Notes: a model not told the origin generated them from the sequence alone. A stretch of DNA of 64,000 nt from Actinopolyspora xinjiangensis (GCF_900104475.1 NZ_FNJR01000007.1:124001-188000); one strand, 5' to 3'; positions 25,292 through 35,381 are shown, counted from the stretch's first letter. Translations and numbers: made by a program.

Positions 25292-27583
25292 TTGACCAGC
25301 GAAATCGGATCCACCGTACTCGGCTATCCCCGTATCGGCCCCAGGAGGGAACTCAAGCGGGCCCTGGAGGCGTACTGGGCGGGCGACAGCGGTGAGGACC
25401 AGCTGCGCGAAACCGCCCGTTCGCTGCGCGTCCAGAGCTGGCGGGAACTGCACGGGGCGGGCCTGGGATCCGTTCCCAGCAACACGTTCTCCTACTACGA
25501 TCAAGTCCTGGACACCGCGGTGACCTTCGGCGCCGTTCCGAAGCGCTACCGCGAGCTCGGATTGGGCCCGTTGGACACCTACTTCGCCATGGCACGCGGC
25601 GTGGAGTCCACGCCGCCGCTGGAGATGACGAAGTGGTTCGACACCAACTACCACTACCTCGTTCCCGAGATCGGCCCGGACACCGAGTTCGAACTCGCCG
25701 ACCGCACCCCGGTGGAACGGTTCCTGGAGGCACGGGAACTCGGGATGACCACTCGTCCCGTACTGGTGGGACCGCTGACCTTCCTGCTGCTGTCCAAGAG
25801 CGCCGAGGGCGCGCCTTCCTCCTTCGCGCCGCTGCACCGGCTGGACGACCTGATCGAGGTCTACGCCGAGCTGCTGGCCGAACTCCACCGCGCCGGGGCG
25901 GAATGGGTGCAGCTGGACGAGCCCGCGTTCGCCGCCGACCGCGAGCCCGCGGAACTGGAGAAGCTGCGCGGGGCCTACCACCGGCTCGGTGAGCTCACCG
26001 CCCGGCCGAGGCTGTTCGTGCCCACCTACTTCGGCGATCCGGGCGAAGCGCTCGGCGTGCTGGCCGCCTCACCGGTCGAGGCGGTCGGGGTCGATCTCGT
26101 GGCGGGCTCGACCACGATGGAGGTGCTGTCCGGGCTGACCGGGCTGCGGGACAAGACATTGGTGGCCGGTCTGGTAGAAGGCCGCAACATCTGGCGGACC
26201 GACCTCGACGGCGCGCTGTCCAAAGCGGCCACACTGCTCGGTCTGGCCGGTGAGGTCTCGATCGGCACCTCGTGCTCGCTGCTGCACGTTCCCTACGACG
26301 TCGAGGCCGAGGAGGACATCGATCCGCAGGTCAAGTCCTGGCTGGCGTTCGCTCGGCAGAAGGTCGAGGAGGTCGTGCTGCTCGACCGTGCCCTGCACGA
26401 GGGACGCGAGGCGGTGCGTGACCAGCTGGACCGGGCACGCGCTCCGATCGAGGACCGACGAAACGCGGCCAGGCCGCACGACAGGGCGGTGCGTGACCGC
26501 ACCTCGAAACTGCGGCCCGAGGACGCGGAACGCGGTGAGTACGGCAAGCGGCGTGCGGATCAGCAGCGAGCACTGGGACTCCCGCCACTGCCGACCACGA
26601 CGATCGGCTCCTTTCCGCAGACCACGGACGTGCGCAAGGCGCGCGCCCAGCTGCGGGACGGCAGGATCGACGAGGCCACCTACAACACCAGGATGGTCGA
26701 CGAGATCCGGCGCGTGATCACCATGCAGGAGGAGCTCGGCCTCGACGTGCTCGTGCACGGCGAGCCCGAGCGCAACGACATGGTGCAGTACTTCTCGGAG
26801 TACATGAACGGCTTCGTCAGCACGCTCAACGGCTGGGTGCAGTCCTACGGCTCGCGCTGCGTGCGCCCGCCGATCCTGTTCGGCGACGTCTCGCGGCCCG
26901 AACCCATCACGGTCGAGTGGACCAAGAAGGCCCAGAGCATGACCGACAAGCCGGTCAAGGGCATGCTCACCGGGCCGGTGACCATCCTGGCCTGGTCCTT
27001 CGTCCGGGACGACCAGCCGCTCGGCGAGACCGCCAACCAGGTGGCGCTGGCGATCCGCGACGAGGTGACCGACCTGGAGTCGGCCGGTATCGGCGTGGTG
27101 CAGGTCGACGAGCCCGCCCTGCGCGAGCTGCTGCCGCTGCGCTCCGAACTGCACGGGCAGTACCTGGAGTGGGCGGTGCGCTCGTTCCGGCTGGCCACCT
27201 CCGGGGTGACCGACGCCACGCAGATCCACACCCACCTGTGCTACTCCGAGTTCGGCGAGGTCATCAACGCGATCGTGGACCTCGACGCGGACGTGACGAG
27301 CCTGGAGGCCGCGCGCTCCCGGATGGAGGTGCTGGACGACCTCAACGAGGTCGGCTTCGCCAGGGGCGTCGGTCCGGGTGTCTACGACATCCACTCGCCG
27401 CGCGTGCCGGATTCCGCCGAGATCGAGAAGCTGCTCAGCGCGGCGCTGGAGGCGGTGCCCGCCGAGCGGCTGTGGGTCAACCCGGACTGCGGGCTCAAGA
27501 CCCGTGGCTACGAGGAGGTGCGGACGGCCCTGGAGAACATGCGCGTGGCGACCGAGCGGGTGCGCGGCTCCTCGCGGAGCTGA
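25292..27583 (+). CDS. metE: cobalamin-independent methionine synthase (5-methyltetrahydropteroyltriglutamate-homocysteine methyltransferase)
   Basis: The 763-residue enzyme transfers the methyl group of methyl-tetrahydrofolate to homocysteine. The N-terminal half starts with [21 protein letters not shown]. The C-terminal half has the zinc site: His and Cys in [12 protein letters not shown], a Glu downstream, and Cys in [23 protein letters not shown] marks the start of the second barrel. Start TTG 25292-25294 is supported by AGGAG 6 bases upstream; the longer open frame runs through the riboswitch. The whole gene is under the B12 riboswitch. The terminator lies about 160 bases downstream. Confidence 0.97.
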   Translation: MTSEIGSTVLGYPRIGPRRELKRALEAYWAGDSGEDQLRETARSLRVQSWRELHGAGLGSVPSNTFSYYDQVLDTAVTFGAVPKRYRELGLGPLDTYFAMARGVESTPPLEMTKWFDTNYHYLVPEIGPDTEFELADRTPVERFLEARELGMTTRPVLVGPLTFLLLSKSAEGAPSSFAPLHRLDDLIEVYAELLAELHRAGAEWVQLDEPAFAADREPAELEKLRGAYHRLGELTARPRLFVPTYFGDPGEALGVLAASPVEAVGVDLVAGSTTMEVLSGLTGLRDKTLVAGLVEGRNIWRTDLDGALSKAATLLGLAGEVSIGTSCSLLHVPYDVEAEEDIDPQVKSWLAFARQKVEEVVLLDRALHEGREAVRDQLDRARAPIEDRRNAARPHDRAVRDRTSKLRPEDAERGEYGKRRADQQRALGLPPLPTTTIGSFPQTTDVRKARAQLRDGRIDEATYNTRMVDEIRRVITMQEELGLDVLVHGEPERNDMVQYFSEYMNGFVSTLNGWVQSYGSRCVRPPILFGDVSRPEPITVEWTKKAQSMTDKPVKGMLTGPVTILAWSFVRDDQPLGETANQVALAIRDEVTDLESAGIGVVQVDEPALRELLPLRSELHGQYLEWAVRSFRLATSGVTDATQIHTHLCYSEFGEVINAIVDLDADVTSLEAARSRMEVLDDLNEVGFARGVGPGVYDIHSPRVPDSAEIEKLLSAALEAVPAERLWVNPDCGLKTRGYEEVRTALENMRVATERVRGSSRS

Positions 27584-27745
27584 GGGAACCCGTCCGGCTG
27601 TCGGCCCCACCGCCGCGGGGCGGTCACCAGCCATGAGCTCCCGCGACGAGACCGGACGCCCGGTTCGGGACGAGCGGGGCGGGCGAGCCGCCGCCCGGCA
27701 GGACGGTTCGCGTGGGAGCACCGCGCACGCGGCGGTGTGAGACGA
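27584..27745. other. intergenic after metE, no gene seen
   Basis: No supported frame or RNA is visible between the metE stop and the terminator. Short frames here are continuations of shadows. Confidence 0.45.
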
Positions 27746-27782
27746 GGGTGTCCCGGAGTTCCTCCGGAATTCCGGGACACCC
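27746..27782 (+). terminator. hairpin downstream of metE
   Basis: GGGTGTCCCGGA (27746-27757) and TCCGGGACACCC (27771-27782) form a perfect 12-base-pair stem. Confidence 0.75.
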
Positions 27783-27915
27783 CGTCGCCACCCGGACCAC
27801 GCTCGGTTCGCCGTGCGCGCGGGCCCGATGGGAACACACACCCCGCCGGCGAGATCCGGGGAACACCGGAAATCACCCGCTGTGTGCGGGCGACGTCGGT
27901 TGGCAGAATATCCGG

Positions 27916-28878
27916 ATGAACTCCGAGTACGACCGAGTGGATGTTCGCGGTGTGGTCGGCTTCGTGCTGATCGCCTACATACCGGCGTGGTTGCTGACCC
28001 TGCCGCTGTGGCTTTCCGGCAAGGGGCTGACCTCGGACTGGTATCCGGCGCTGCTGATCGCGATGATGTTCATGCCCGCCGTGGCGACGTTCGTGACCAA
28101 CCGGTGGATCAGCCCGCGAGCGAGGATGCTCCGTGAGACGGGCGTCACTCACCCCAGCGGGGTGCGCGGCTGGTGGCGCCACGGCCTGCTCGCCTGGATC
28201 GGCGCCCCGGTGGCCATGCTGCTGGCGCTGGTGGTCGGCTGGGCGCTGACCGTCTACGACGCGCACTGGTTGGACTTCACCGGCCTGCCGGGACAGCTGC
28301 GGTTCTCGCTGACCGACCAGGCCCCGGACTCCGCGTTCACCGGCCTCGCGCTGGTGCTGGCGCAGGTGTTCGTGTTCGGCTGGCTCAACGTGATACCCGC
28401 CGCCGGGGAGGAATGGGGCTGGCGTGGCTACCTCACTCCCGCTCTTCTCCCGCTGGGACAACCCGCCGCGTTCCTGGTCACCGGAGTGCTGTGGGGGCTG
28501 TGGCACGCGCCGCTGCTGGTGCTCGGCTACAACTACCCCACCGTTCCGGTAGTGGCCGCCTTCATCATGATGGTCGTGTTCTGCGTGCTGGTCAGCGTGC
28601 TGCTCGGCTGGCTCAGGCTCGCCTCGCGCAGCGTGTGGCCGGCCGTGATCGCGCACGGCTTCCTCAACGCCGCGGCCGTGCTGCCCGGCGTGTTCAACGC
28701 CCCGGGGGATCCGGTTTCCAACGCCTCGGTCGGGCTGCTCGGCTGGACCGGCTGGATCGTGCTGGGGCTGCTGATCCTGCTGCTGATCGCGCTGCACCGG
28801 CTGCCGGTGAGCCTTCCCCGCGAGCAGCGGGTCGAGGAGGGCATCAGCAGCGGCGTCTCCCGGTTCCACCACCGCTGA
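27916..28878 (+). CDS. CPBP-family intramembrane glutamic endopeptidase (CAAX protease-like)
   Basis: The 320-residue membrane protein has about eight hydrophobic helices. It shows the three CPBP/Abi motifs: EEWGWRGYL (EExxxR, about residue 165), WGLWHAPLL with the catalytic His, and AHGFLNA with the third-motif His and Asn. Related enzymes cleave prenylated or membrane-embedded peptides; some protect producers against bacteriocins. The substrate here is unknown. ATG 27916 is chosen because the first helix follows it at once; the ribosome site is weak. It stands alone. Confidence 0.85.
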   Translation: MNSEYDRVDVRGVVGFVLIAYIPAWLLTLPLWLSGKGLTSDWYPALLIAMMFMPAVATFVTNRWISPRARMLRETGVTHPSGVRGWWRHGLLAWIGAPVAMLLALVVGWALTVYDAHWLDFTGLPGQLRFSLTDQAPDSAFTGLALVLAQVFVFGWLNVIPAAGEEWGWRGYLTPALLPLGQPAAFLVTGVLWGLWHAPLLVLGYNYPTVPVVAAFIMMVVFCVLVSVLLGWLRLASRSVWPAVIAHGFLNAAAVLPGVFNAPGDPVSNASVGLLGWTGWIVLGLLILLLIALHRLPVSLPREQRVEEGISSGVSRFHHR

Positions 28879-28990
28879 GCCGCCGTGCTCGATCCGGCCG
28901 GGCTTCGGGGTCACCCCGGCACCACGGGGGCCGGGATGAGTGAACGAGTGGCGGCTGCGCCGACACCGGCGATGACACAACGGAAAAACC
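28879..28990. other. intergenic after the CPBP gene, no gene seen
   Basis: This is the first part of the 345-base gap between convergent genes; the shared terminator follows. Confidence 0.4.
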
Positions 28991-29030
28991 CGGCCCGGCC
29001 GGTCGCTCGGTGGTGCGACGGGCCGGGCCG
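28991..29030. terminator. bidirectional terminator between the CPBP and PBP genes
   Basis: A 16-base-pair stem (28991-29006 with 29015-29030) has one mismatch and an 8-base loop. On the minus strand it is followed by a T-run (complement of 28984-28988), a true intrinsic terminator for the PBP transcript. On the plus strand TACTGCTCTT follows. Confidence 0.85.
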
Positions 29031-29223
29031 TACTGCTCTTCGAGTGGCCACTGCCGGAAACTCCGGCTGCGCGGTCCCGGCCGTCCGCGAAGACTACCGA
29101 CCGGCCTTCCCGCGAGGACGGTCCGACCTCGTGCGGAGTCTCATCCGACGCCGGGACCCGGTAAGAGGGCGGGAGACGCCGCCGGACGGGTTACCCGCGC
29201 GGCGGGGACCGGAACGAGCCCCG

Positions 29224-31365
29224 TCAGAACTCGGGGAGCTGCTTGACCGGGAGGCCCTCGTGCACCTTCTTCATGGCCGGATAGAACGTCCGCGCCGGGA
29301 TGGTGCCACCGTAGAGGTTGCCGCCGGTGTCGCTGCACTGGTACGGCGGCGCGCTGCCGTTGACGCAGATGCCGTCGTAGGGCGGCCCGTCGGTGTAGGT
29401 CATCACGGCGCCCGCCATCTGCGGGGTGGCGCCGACCAGCACGGCGGACTGGTAGTACTGCGTGGTTCCCGTCTTGGCCATCAGCGGGCGGCTCCAGCCC
29501 GCCGCCTCGGCAGCGGCGTGCGAGGTGCCGCCCGCCTTGTGGTCGTCGGCCAGCCCCTGCGCGAGGCCGTGCGCGGTGCGCGGCGCGATCGCCCGCTCGC
29601 AGGGCTTCTCGTCGATCTCGACCGGCTCACCGTCGCGGTCGGTGATCGATTCGACCGGGGTGGGCGGGCACCACGTGCCGTCGCTGGCGATGGTGGCCAT
29701 CACGTTGGACAGCTCCAGCACGCTCACCGGTGTGACGCCGAGCGTGAACGAGCCCTGCCTGCTCCGCTTGATGTCCTTCGCCTTGGTGATCTTCTTGTCC
29801 GTGTCGGATTCACCGTCGGCGTCCACCTTCCGACCGAGGCTGTCGCGCAGCCCCAGTTTCCGGGCCATGTCCACGGCGTTGTTCAGGCCGACCTGCTCCA
29901 GCAGCCACACGAAGCCGGTGTTGGGCGAGGTCGCCAGCGCGTCCCGCAGACTTCTGCGGCCGGAGGCGACGCCCTCGGCGTTGTGCACGGTCCACTTCTG
30001 GCCGTGGCCGAACTCGTACGTCGTGTACTCGGACGGAACCGGGATCGTGTCGTTCGGATTCCAGCCCTGCTGGATCGCGGCGGCGGCCGTGAAGATCTTG
30101 AACACCGACCCGGAACCGTAGGGAATCACCTCGGTGGTGATGTTGTAGGCCGTCTGGCCCTTGCTGGCGTCGTTGCCGTAGTCGCGGTTGGCGACCAGCG
30201 CGCGGACTTTGTGGCTGTTCTGGCCCGGCTCCACGATCGCCATCGGGTTGGCGATGTTGTCGGATTTCTTGGGCACCTGCGCCTCGGCCGCCTTCTTCGC
30301 GGCCTCGGTGGCCTCGCGATCCATCGTGGTGTGGATGGTGTAGCCGCCGCGCTCCAGCTCCTTGTCACTGAAGCCCGCCTCGTTGAGGTAGTCCCGCAGG
30401 TAGGAGCAGAAGAAGCCGTTGGTGGCGCTGCCGCCCGCGCTCACGCAGCTGCTCGGCGGACGTCCCAGCGGGGACAGCACCCCCAGAGGCTGCTTCTTGG
30501 CGCGGTCGGCGTCCTCCTCGGTAATCCGGAAGTTGTTGTTGGGCTCGGCCATCCGCTCGATGACCTCGTTGCGGCGGGCCTTGGCGGCGTCCGGGTTGGT
30601 GTTCGGGTTGAGCGCGCCGGGGGCGTTGACGATCGCCGCCAGCAGTGCCGCCTGCTGGATGTCGAGCTGGTCCGGACCGATGCCGAAGTAGGTCTGGGCG
30701 GCGGCGCCGACGCCGAAGGTCTGGTTGCCGAACGGCACCACGTTCAGGTAGGCGGTGAGGATCTCATCCTTGCTCATGGTGCGCTCCAGCTCCACGGCCA
30801 GTCGCGCCTCCCGCAGCTTGCGCGCGATGGTGGTCGCCTGCGCGTCGTGTCGCTCCATCTTGTTGTCGGCGGCCACGTGCACCAGGTAGTTCTTCACGTA
30901 CTGCTGGGTGATCGTGGAGGCGCCCTCCTCCACCGAACCGCTGCTGATGTTGGTGGCCAGCGCACGCATGGTGCCCTGCCAGTCGACACCGTTGTGGTCC
31001 CAGAACCGCTTGTCCTCGATCGCGGTGATCGCCGCGCGCATCGTGTCGGCGATCCGGTCCGAGGAGGTCGGCACGCGGTAGTCCTCGTAGAAGTGGGCGA
31101 TCGTATTCCCGTCGCGGTCGAGCACCTCGGTGGTCAACGGCATCCGCGCCTTCTCCAGCGAGTCCGACATCCTCGACATCGCCGAGGTCGTCTCGTTGAC
31201 CATCGCACCGGCACCGATGGCTGCGGGCAGCATCAGGCTCGCCACCAGCACACCGGAGAGCACACAAAGACCGAAGAGTTTCAACAGCACGCCGCCGCGC
31301 CGCACGCCAGCCCCAATCACACTCGTGTCCACCGAGCAGAGCATCGACATCGGGCCCCGGAACAT
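29224..31365 (-). CDS. bifunctional class A penicillin-binding protein (PonA-type)
   Basis: The 713-residue protein builds peptidoglycan. One membrane anchor (FGLCVLSGVLVASLMLP) is followed by the GT51 glycosyltransferase domain: AIEDKRFWDHNGVD with the catalytic Glu, EGASTITQQYVKN, and SKDEILTAYLNVVPFGN. The transpeptidase domain has GSVFKIF (SxxK), SPN (ATSPNTGF) and KTGTT. There is no long C-terminal PASTA or Pro-rich tail. ATG 31363-31365 is preferred, with GGAA about 6 bases upstream; an in-frame TTG at 31377 is less likely. A bidirectional terminator lies downstream. Confidence 0.95.
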   Translation of the reverse strand: MFRGPMSMLCSVDTSVIGAGVRRGGVLLKLFGLCVLSGVLVASLMLPAAIGAGAMVNETTSAMSRMSDSLEKARMPLTTEVLDRDGNTIAHFYEDYRVPTSSDRIADTMRAAITAIEDKRFWDHNGVDWQGTMRALATNISSGSVEEGASTITQQYVKNYLVHVAADNKMERHDAQATTIARKLREARLAVELERTMSKDEILTAYLNVVPFGNQTFGVGAAAQTYFGIGPDQLDIQQAALLAAIVNAPGALNPNTNPDAAKARRNEVIERMAEPNNNFRITEEDADRAKKQPLGVLSPLGRPPSSCVSAGGSATNGFFCSYLRDYLNEAGFSDKELERGGYTIHTTMDREATEAAKKAAEAQVPKKSDNIANPMAIVEPGQNSHKVRALVANRDYGNDASKGQTAYNITTEVIPYGSGSVFKIFTAAAAIQQGWNPNDTIPVPSEYTTYEFGHGQKWTVHNAEGVASGRRSLRDALATSPNTGFVWLLEQVGLNNAVDMARKLGLRDSLGRKVDADGESDTDKKITKAKDIKRSRQGSFTLGVTPVSVLELSNVMATIASDGTWCPPTPVESITDRDGEPVEIDEKPCERAIAPRTAHGLAQGLADDHKAGGTSHAAAEAAGWSRPLMAKTGTTQYYQSAVLVGATPQMAGAVMTYTDGPPYDGICVNGSAPPYQCSDTGGNLYGGTIPARTFYPAMKKVHEGLPVKQLPEF

Positions 31366-31738
31366 GCCGCGTTCCAACAGCGCTGGCAGACCTGGAACCC
31401 ACGAGGGAAACGTGGCGCCGGGTCGGACCGGGCACCGCCCCGAGTCCCCCGTCGTCGCTCAACTACTTGATATCACACCGAGCGGTGCCGGTGACCGGCA
31501 TCTGCGAGGAAAAAGCGGGTCACACCGGGAAAACCACCCGAATGTCCGCCTCCGGGTGAGTGATGTCACCGAAAAGCAACCCGCGGCCGCACGACGACGC
31601 TCGGTAGCGCGAAACGTCGCGGCACGGACCGCCGAACCTCCCACTCCGGTTCGGACGGGCTTCCCGTCCTCGAACCAGCGGCGGAAAACCGCACTACCGG
31701 AGCCGCACGTTCGAGAACACAATGGATAGCGGGATGGA
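31366..31738. other. divergent intergenic region between the PBP gene and the Bell-like effector
   Basis: No gene is supported here. A cluster of CGG/CCG inverted repeats lies near 31460-31500. The effector's probable -10 box begins at 31739. Confidence 0.4.
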
Positions 31739-31744
31739 TACACT
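31739..31744 (+). promoter_or_regulatory. candidate -10 box for a leaderless effector transcript
   Basis: TACACT lies 6 bases before the effector ATG with no ribosome site between them, so the transcript would begin at the start codon. Leaderless genes are common in actinobacteria. No good -35 box is visible. Confidence 0.4.
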
Positions 31745-31750
31745 GGGCGA

Positions 31751-32131
31751 ATGACCGATCCCTTCCTGGAGTCCATCGCCGCCGCACTGGCGGGGCAGGC
31801 CGCGGCGACACTCAGCAGTGCGGGAGCGAGCGCGCTGCGCAAGGTACGCGAACTCGTGCGCGGCAAGTCCGAAGCCGATCCGCGAACCGAGGCAGCGCTG
31901 GAAGCCGCCGAGGACCGCCCACCCGAGCACCCGAAGGTCACGGCGCTGGCCGAACGCCTGGAGCGGCTGGAGAGCGAGGACCCGGAGTTCGGCGAACGGC
32001 TGCGTGATGCGGGAGATCCCGTTCACCAGGAGCTGCGTGCCTCCGGGAACCGGACTGTCAACCAGTTCAACGGCAACGCCCACAACGTGGTGCAGGGCGA
32101 GCGTTTCGACCGGATCGAGTTCAACGGTTGA
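31751..32131 (+). CDS. Bell-like (bacterial HeLo-like) putative cell-death effector with C-terminal RHIM-like amyloid motif
   Basis: The 126-residue protein has a helical N-terminal domain starting MTDPFLESIAAALAGQAAAT, then SAGASALRKVRELVRG and an acidic linker. This resembles the Bell domain of bacterial amyloid-signalling effectors, thought to damage membranes like fungal HeLo proteins. The last 23 residues read NQFNGNAHNVVQ then GERFDRIEF, a short beta-prone motif of the RHIM-like/BASS class. The same motif, with 9 of 21 residues identical, opens the NLR-like protein at 37489. No other neighbour looks related. The domain call is by pattern from memory and needs profile searches. Confidence 0.6.
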   Translation: MTDPFLESIAAALAGQAAATLSSAGASALRKVRELVRGKSEADPRTEAALEAAEDRPPEHPKVTALAERLERLESEDPEFGERLRDAGDPVHQELRASGNRTVNQFNGNAHNVVQGERFDRIEFNG

Positions 32132-32350
32132 TCGAAGTTTCCGACTGGCTGCCGTAGGTACGCGTGCGTCGGAACCGCTGGCGCGGCGCTCGCCGCGGCC
32201 AGGCGCGACATCGAGTAGCGACACACGACGTCGGCCTTCCTCACGAGAATCTCGCGCGAGAACCCGCTGCTGTGCCGACTACGTGAGCCGATGAGAGCGA
32301 CACCGCGCCGAGTGCGCGGCGAGCTCGTGGGAAACCGGGGCGGGCGAGGA

Positions 32351-32839
32351 TCAACGACGCCGGGAGTCGGCGGCGTTGAGTTCGGCCAGGTAGCGGTTGT
32401 ACTCGGCGAGCTGCGGGTCCTCCTCCTCGGTGACCGAGGGGGCACGCTCCGGAACGGGGGAACGCCGGGGACGCCCGGAGGCGCCGCGACTGTCGGCATC
32501 GGCGGCGTCCCCCGCACCCGGCTGCGTGCACTCGGAGTCCCCGCCTGCCGGGCTCCTATCACCATCACCGGACAGCGCCGGGTCCATCACGGGTTCGGCG
32601 GCTTCCTCGCCATCGGTGCCGTTGGCCATCCGGGCCACCTGGTACCACAGGAAGAGAGCGAAAGCTCCGAACAACGGCCACTGCAGTGCGTAACCGAGGT
32701 TCTGGAAGCTCCCTCCGGCCTCGTGGGCGCGTTCCCACTGCCACCAGCCCAGCCAGCCGGAGGCCACGACGGCGGCGAGGAACACCAGGTGCAGCAGCAC
32801 CCAGCTCGGCGTAAGCAGACGGCCCTTCACGCTCGCCAT
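32351..32839 (-). CDS. small membrane protein with two N-terminal helices and charged tail
   Basis: The 162-residue protein begins LTPSWVLLHLVFLAAVVASGWLGWWQW, followed by NLGYALQWPLFGAFALFLWYQV, giving two membrane helices. A long Asp/Glu/Ser-rich tail follows and ends DPQLAEYNRYLAELNA. Proteins with this exact start pattern are widespread in actinobacteria with no proven function. It is convergent with the Bell-like effector and precedes the next minus-strand gene by about 77 bases. Confidence 0.75.
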   Translation of the reverse strand: MASVKGRLLTPSWVLLHLVFLAAVVASGWLGWWQWERAHEAGGSFQNLGYALQWPLFGAFALFLWYQVARMANGTDGEEAAEPVMDPALSGDGDRSPAGGDSECTQPGAGDAADADSRGASGRPRRSPVPERAPSVTEEEDPQLAEYNRYLAELNAADSRRR

Positions 32840-32916
32840 TGTAGGTTCGTGGCCCCCGTCCCGCCCCGACAGCCCTGGCCGAACGCTCGCCCATCCGACC
32901 GTGGCAGCGGGGGGCG

Positions 32917-33714
32917 TTACTGACTGCCGAGCTCCTGCAGCCTGCGCTGGGCCTCCTCCAACTCGCGCTGCAACTGCTCGACCCTGGCCCGCTGGTGTTC
33001 ACGCTCGGCCTCCAGCAGCGGTTCCACCGCCTGCGCCACGTCCTCGTGCAGCGCCTTCGCGGCCTGCCCCACCGCCGAGGCCGGAACATCGGTCGGACGC
33101 AGTACCCGCTTCCTGCCGTTGCTGACCTCGACGCTCCATTGCCCGTCCTCACCGGCGGTGAGGATGATCGTCGCTCCCGAGGGGCGCCGGGAGGGGGCCT
33201 TGGCACCGTTGCCGTTCGACCGGGAGGAACTCGTGCGTTTGGTGCCGCTCGACTCGCTCTTGCCCGAAGACTTCGAGCCGGATCCCGACGATCCCGACCC
33301 CGACGGGGCGGTGGAACCGCCGAAGGAGGCCGTGCCGTTCGTACTCCCGACCGGCGCGGGCTCCTCCGCCCGACCCGTCGCACCACCCGAGGTCCGGGAT
33401 GCGGCGGACTCGGTCGCGGTCGTCGCCGCCGAGCTCTTCCGGGTGGCGCCGCGACCGGCCTCCTTGCGCTTGGGAGCGGGCTTGTCCAGGGTCACCTCGA
33501 CCGCCGAGAAGGAGAGCACGTCCTTGGAACCGGCAGGCTTGACCTGGAGGAACTCACCCTCGGCCGGCTCTTCCATGGCGACGACCTTGCCGGAACGCCC
33601 CGGATCGACGCCGACGGCCGAATCGGTGAACCACACGGTCGGTGTGGTTCCGTTGTCCAGTTCCTCGCGGAGACCGCGGATCTGCTCGGACGACAGCGCA
33701 CGGGCCTCGGACAT
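32917..33714 (-). CDS. conserved actinobacterial protein with low-complexity middle and C-terminal coiled coil
   Basis: The 265-residue protein has three parts. An N-terminal domain (residues 1-75: LREELDNGTTPTVWFTDSAVG, KVVAMEEPAEGEFLQVKP) is conserved in Pseudonocardiales-type proteins. A Ser/Gly/Thr/Lys-rich linker (80-185) follows. A C-terminal segment has TIILTAGEDGQWSVEVSNG and a coiled coil (about 225-262: EREHQRARVEQLQRELEEAQ). It may belong to DUF6319, but I could not verify this. There is no signal peptide; a nucleoid- or polymer-binding role is possible but unproven. Confidence 0.7.
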   Translation of the reverse strand: MSEARALSSEQIRGLREELDNGTTPTVWFTDSAVGVDPGRSGKVVAMEEPAEGEFLQVKPAGSKDVLSFSAVEVTLDKPAPKRKEAGRGATRKSSAATTATESAASRTSGGATGRAEEPAPVGSTNGTASFGGSTAPSGSGSSGSGSKSSGKSESSGTKRTSSSRSNGNGAKAPSRRPSGATIILTAGEDGQWSVEVSNGRKRVLRPTDVPASAVGQAAKALHEDVAQAVEPLLEAEREHQRARVEQLQRELEEAQRRLQELGSQ

Positions 33715-33884
33715 CTACTCCCCCGAGTGGACAACGGCAGCCGCCCGCCCCGCCGCTCGGCGTCTCGGAGGGTGCGTTCCCGCATCGGGTTCGGGAACCA
33801 CTTCGACACGCGGCGGCCGGGAGCTTGCCGGAATGGGCTCACACGACTTGACCGCCGCAGCTTATCGAACGTCCGTGCGAATCC

Positions 33885-35381
33885 TCAACGCGCCCCGGAG
33901 CGCTGGAGCTCGTAGTCCCTCGGGTCGGCCTTGCGGGTCTGCCACCAGTAGTTCCAGGTGAATCCCGGCCACAGCGTCCGGTTCACCCCGTTGGCGTCCA
34001 GGTACCAGCTCTGACACCCCCCTTCCGACCACACCGCGCCGGAGAGGTGGGACTGTATCCGCTCGTTGAACTCGTCCTGCGCCGACTGGCGCACGTCGGC
34101 CTGGGTGAACTCGCCGCGCAGCAGCGGCCGCAGGATGCTGAGCACGTAGTTGATCTGCGACTCGATCATGAACACGACCGAGTTGTGCCCCAGTCCGGTG
34201 TTCGGCCCGAGCAGGAAGTACAGGTTGGGGAAGCCGGAGACGGCTATCCCCTTGTGCGCCTCCATGCCGTCCTTCCAGGCGTCCCGCAGTTTGCGGCCGC
34301 CCCTGCCGACGATCTCGAGGTGGTCGAACGCGTCGGTGACATGGAATCCGGTGCCGAAGATGATCGCGTCCACGGGATGTTCGACCCCGTCCCCGTCGAC
34401 CACCGAGTTCTCTCGCACCTCGGTGACCCCGGTGGTATTCAGGTCCACATTGGACCGGTTCAGCGAGGGGTAGAAGTCGCTGGAGAGCAGGATTCGCTTG
34501 CACCCCATGGCGTAGTCCGGGGTGACGGCCTCGCGGACGCGCTCGTCGTGCACCTGCTTGCGGATGAAACGTTTGGCCAGCCACTGCGAGACTCGCTGCA
34601 ACCTCGGGTCCCGCAGCACCGCCACCGAGCGGATCTCCAGCGTCATGTAGATGGCGAACCGCACGGCACGCTGCAGGAACGGCACGTACCGGAAGGCACG
34701 ACGCAGCTTCGCCGGGATCGGCCGGTCCGGCTTGGGCTGGATCCACGGCGGCGTCCGCTGGAACAGGTTCAGCTTCGCCGCCCGCTCGGCGACCTTGGGC
34801 ACGAACTGGATGGCACTGGCGCCGGTTCCCACCACCGCGACCCGCTTGCCGTCCAGGTCGTAGTCGTGATTCCACTCCGCCGAGTGAAAGGCCTCGCCCT
34901 GGAATCGCTCCAGCCCGGGAAGATCCGGGTAGTTCGGTATGTGCAGCGCCCCTACCCCGGAAACCAGCGCCCTGCCCACGTACTCGGTACCGTCGGCCGT
35001 GGAGACGTGCCAGCGGTGGGCGTGCTCGTCCCACTCCGCCCCGGTGAACTCGACGCCGTAGTGGATGTGCCGTTCCACGTCGTACTTCTCGGCACAGTGA
35101 CGCAGATAGTGCTCGATCTCGCCCTGTTCCGCGAACATCCTCGACCAGTCGGGATTCTGCTCGAAGGAGAAGGAGTACATCAGCGAGGGGACGTCACAGG
35201 CACAGCCCGGATAGGTGTTGTCCCGCCAGGTTCCCCCCAGGTCCCACGACTTCTCCAGCAGGACGAAGTCCTCTATGCCCTCCATCTTCAGCCGGATGGC
35301 GGTGCCCAGCCCCGAGAAACCGCTGCCGATGATGACCACGGAGGTCTCGTGGCCCCGGCGTTCCCGCAGTCGATTGCCCAT
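33885..35381 (-). CDS. flavin-containing monooxygenase, Baeyer-Villiger type
   Basis: The 498-residue enzyme has two dinucleotide motifs (IIGSGFSGLG near residue 17 for FAD; VVGTGASAIQ near 185 for NADPH). Between them is the Baeyer-Villiger fingerprint FQGEAFHSAEW (FxGxxxHxxxW). GGTWRDNTYPGCACDVPS and GFHVTDAFDH also fit. Such enzymes convert ketones to esters or oxidise heteroatoms using NADPH and oxygen. The TetR gene is divergent and starts about 75 bases away, so it is the likely regulator. Confidence 0.92.
   Translation of the reverse strand: MGNRLRERRGHETSVVIIGSGFSGLGTAIRLKMEGIEDFVLLEKSWDLGGTWRDNTYPGCACDVPSLMYSFSFEQNPDWSRMFAEQGEIEHYLRHCAEKYDVERHIHYGVEFTGAEWDEHAHRWHVSTADGTEYVGRALVSGVGALHIPNYPDLPGLERFQGEAFHSAEWNHDYDLDGKRVAVVGTGASAIQFVPKVAERAAKLNLFQRTPPWIQPKPDRPIPAKLRRAFRYVPFLQRAVRFAIYMTLEIRSVAVLRDPRLQRVSQWLAKRFIRKQVHDERVREAVTPDYAMGCKRILLSSDFYPSLNRSNVDLNTTGVTEVRENSVVDGDGVEHPVDAIIFGTGFHVTDAFDHLEIVGRGGRKLRDAWKDGMEAHKGIAVSGFPNLYFLLGPNTGLGHNSVVFMIESQINYVLSILRPLLRGEFTQADVRQSAQDEFNERIQSHLSGAVWSEGGCQSWYLDANGVNRTLWPGFTWNYWWQTRKADPRDYELQRSGAR

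Noticed and set aside
28885-31470. 861-codon plus-strand frame opposite the penicillin-binding protein
   Set aside because: It is a shadow of conserved GT51 and transpeptidase motifs.
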